This document shows positions 63,065 to 64,000 of a DNA stretch of 64,000 nt, piece after piece. The position numbers were made by a program, and so were the translations under genes. Under the pieces are notes generated by a model. That model made no database searches, was not told the origin of the DNA, and saw only the letters and a program-made list of their open reading frames with translations. The first letter of the stretch is position 1; every line of letters begins with the position of its first letter. This stretch comes from Hoplostethus atlanticus (Eukaryota; Chordata; Actinopteri; Trachichthyiformes; Trachichthyidae), in NCBI GenBank assembly GCA_034670405.1, contig JAXDDX010000087.1, positions 868,001 through 932,000 of the forward strand, written 5' to 3'.

Positions 63065-64000
63065 TAAAGTGGACTTGGCTGCAAACCTTCAGCACCCGAC
63101 CTCCACAGGGCATAGCCTTAGTTTCCAACTCCGCTGCTCCACCTCTGCTACCAACTCCGTATACCTAAGCATTTTCCTTTCATATGCCTCGTGCTGTATC
63201 CTCCCAAGTCACTGTAGGATCAATAAAATACACTATCTGTCTGACCTTAAGTAAGTATAAACCTTTTCCACAAATGTACTGCCATTTGCCAAACGCTTCC
63301 TGCCCATAGTTGGCCTACAATGTGCATGGCCAGAAATTATTTTCTTCCTGTCAGCTAATGAACTCATTTCTATTCGCTTGCTCTCAATTGCTGTTGCTAG
63401 ACAACTCGGTTGGTTGTATCCCCAGGTGTATTGCCCTTGGGACAGACTCATTTTGCATCCGTACAAAATATGTCTTAACAGTAGCTATGCCTGAACATAA
63501 AGGACCGGAATGGTCCTCATATACCCGTTGACTAAGATTTGGGGGCGATGGCAGAACATCTTACATTGCACCTATAATTCATCTGTTTGGTTTGCCTCCA
63601 TAAACCATAACTCCCTAAGTCACGTTTCTTCCTCTGTACACTTTCTCAAATTATCCACGGACCCTGTTTTGCCTGAGAGCCTTAGCACACCTTGCTGCTG
63701 ATGTATTTGCTCTACAACCATCTTTCTTTTCACTGATGGAGTTGCCTTACTCCATAAAGGTTGCCCTGAGCCTATCGTCCCTGCTCTTGTTGTACCTGCT
63801 GTATAATATCCCCATGCTTGAGCACTGACTGCCTGCTGAAGTACTTCTCTTGGGTTCCATTTTCACCTTGCTGATACCACCTCCTAAGTGTTAGGGCTTT
63901 CAATTCTGTCATCTCTAATCTACCCCATTTACACTACTCTGTCAGGCTGGATGTTTGTAGTTCTAAGATTCCTTTCCCATACAAAGCTACAATACTAAGA
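63065..64000 (-). mobile_element. antisense copy of the retrotransposon family seen at 2398-4450, partial
   Basis: Read on the minus strand from 64000 downward: VALYGKGILELQTSSLTE (63990-63935), degraded middle blocks, a QAKQGPW block near 63680, then GCKMSLSQGQYTWGYNQP-type text (63459-63405). After that come VYFIDPTVTWEDTARG (63232-63190, the ELTVPWED position) and RYTELVAEVEQRSW (63158-63120). The order is the same as in the left copy. Heavily frameshifted. The copy continues beyond the window on its 5' side and is cut by the LINE tail at 63064 on its 3' side. Confidence 0.75.

Overview
The window is nuclear DNA of a vertebrate, almost certainly a ray-finned (teleost) fish. Two protein-coding genes lie on the + strand with canonical GT-AG introns. 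They sit among dense fish-type transposable elements: Tc1/mariner copies, several hAT and MITE-like elements, at least four kinds of non-LTR retrotransposon, tRNA-derived SINEs, long GT/CA tracts and a CTAGCAACC-type minisatellite. I cannot fix the species from sequence alone.

Gene 1 (22171-40983, + strand) encodes V-ATPase V1 subunit B, B2 type (atp6v1b2). Thirteen coding exons can be read without a frame break. They give 466 codons, equivalent to residue 47 through the C-terminus of the 511-residue human protein. The exon with the first ~46 residues was not found in the 22 kb upstream, so the first intron is either very long or the exon lies outside the window. A 3' UTR with an AATAAA signal ends near 41895.

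Gene 2 starts only ~580 bp downstream in the same direction. It is a shootin-family gene (shtn1-like), with five coding exons at 42458-56960 covering the first 145 residues of a coiled-coil cytoskeletal/axon-guidance protein. The remaining exons must lie beyond 64000.

Layout. 1-4450: decayed BED-type hAT transposon abutting a degenerate retrotransposon with RT, zinc-knuckle and ELT-type endonuclease remnants, itself carrying two nested insertions. 4450-10150: mostly unannotated. 10157-15535: nested DNA transposons (Tc1 interrupted by a 509-bp MITE with exact 8-bp TSD, a TTAA-bounded 1.8-kb element with a long hairpin, a second Tc1). 15536-22170: unannotated sequence plus an L2-like LINE split by an 881-bp hAT-like element. 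22171-41895: atp6v1b2, with MITEs, hAT elements, microsatellites and a minisatellite in its introns. 42458-64000: shtn-like gene. Its introns hold a fairly intact LINE 3' ORF (- strand), a MITE, a 1.9-kb TIR element beginning ~16 bp after a splice donor, two Tc1 fragments, an L2-like LINE, and an endonuclease/RT LINE with a SINE inserted. The window ends in an antisense copy of the same retrotransposon family seen at its left end.

Nothing in the window amounts to a new multigene system. The notable biology is the layered, datable nesting of mobile elements and their closeness to exon boundaries. Exon calls rest on translation, splice consensus and phase agreement with recalled human orthologues. 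Element family names are from pattern recognition and were not database-checked.
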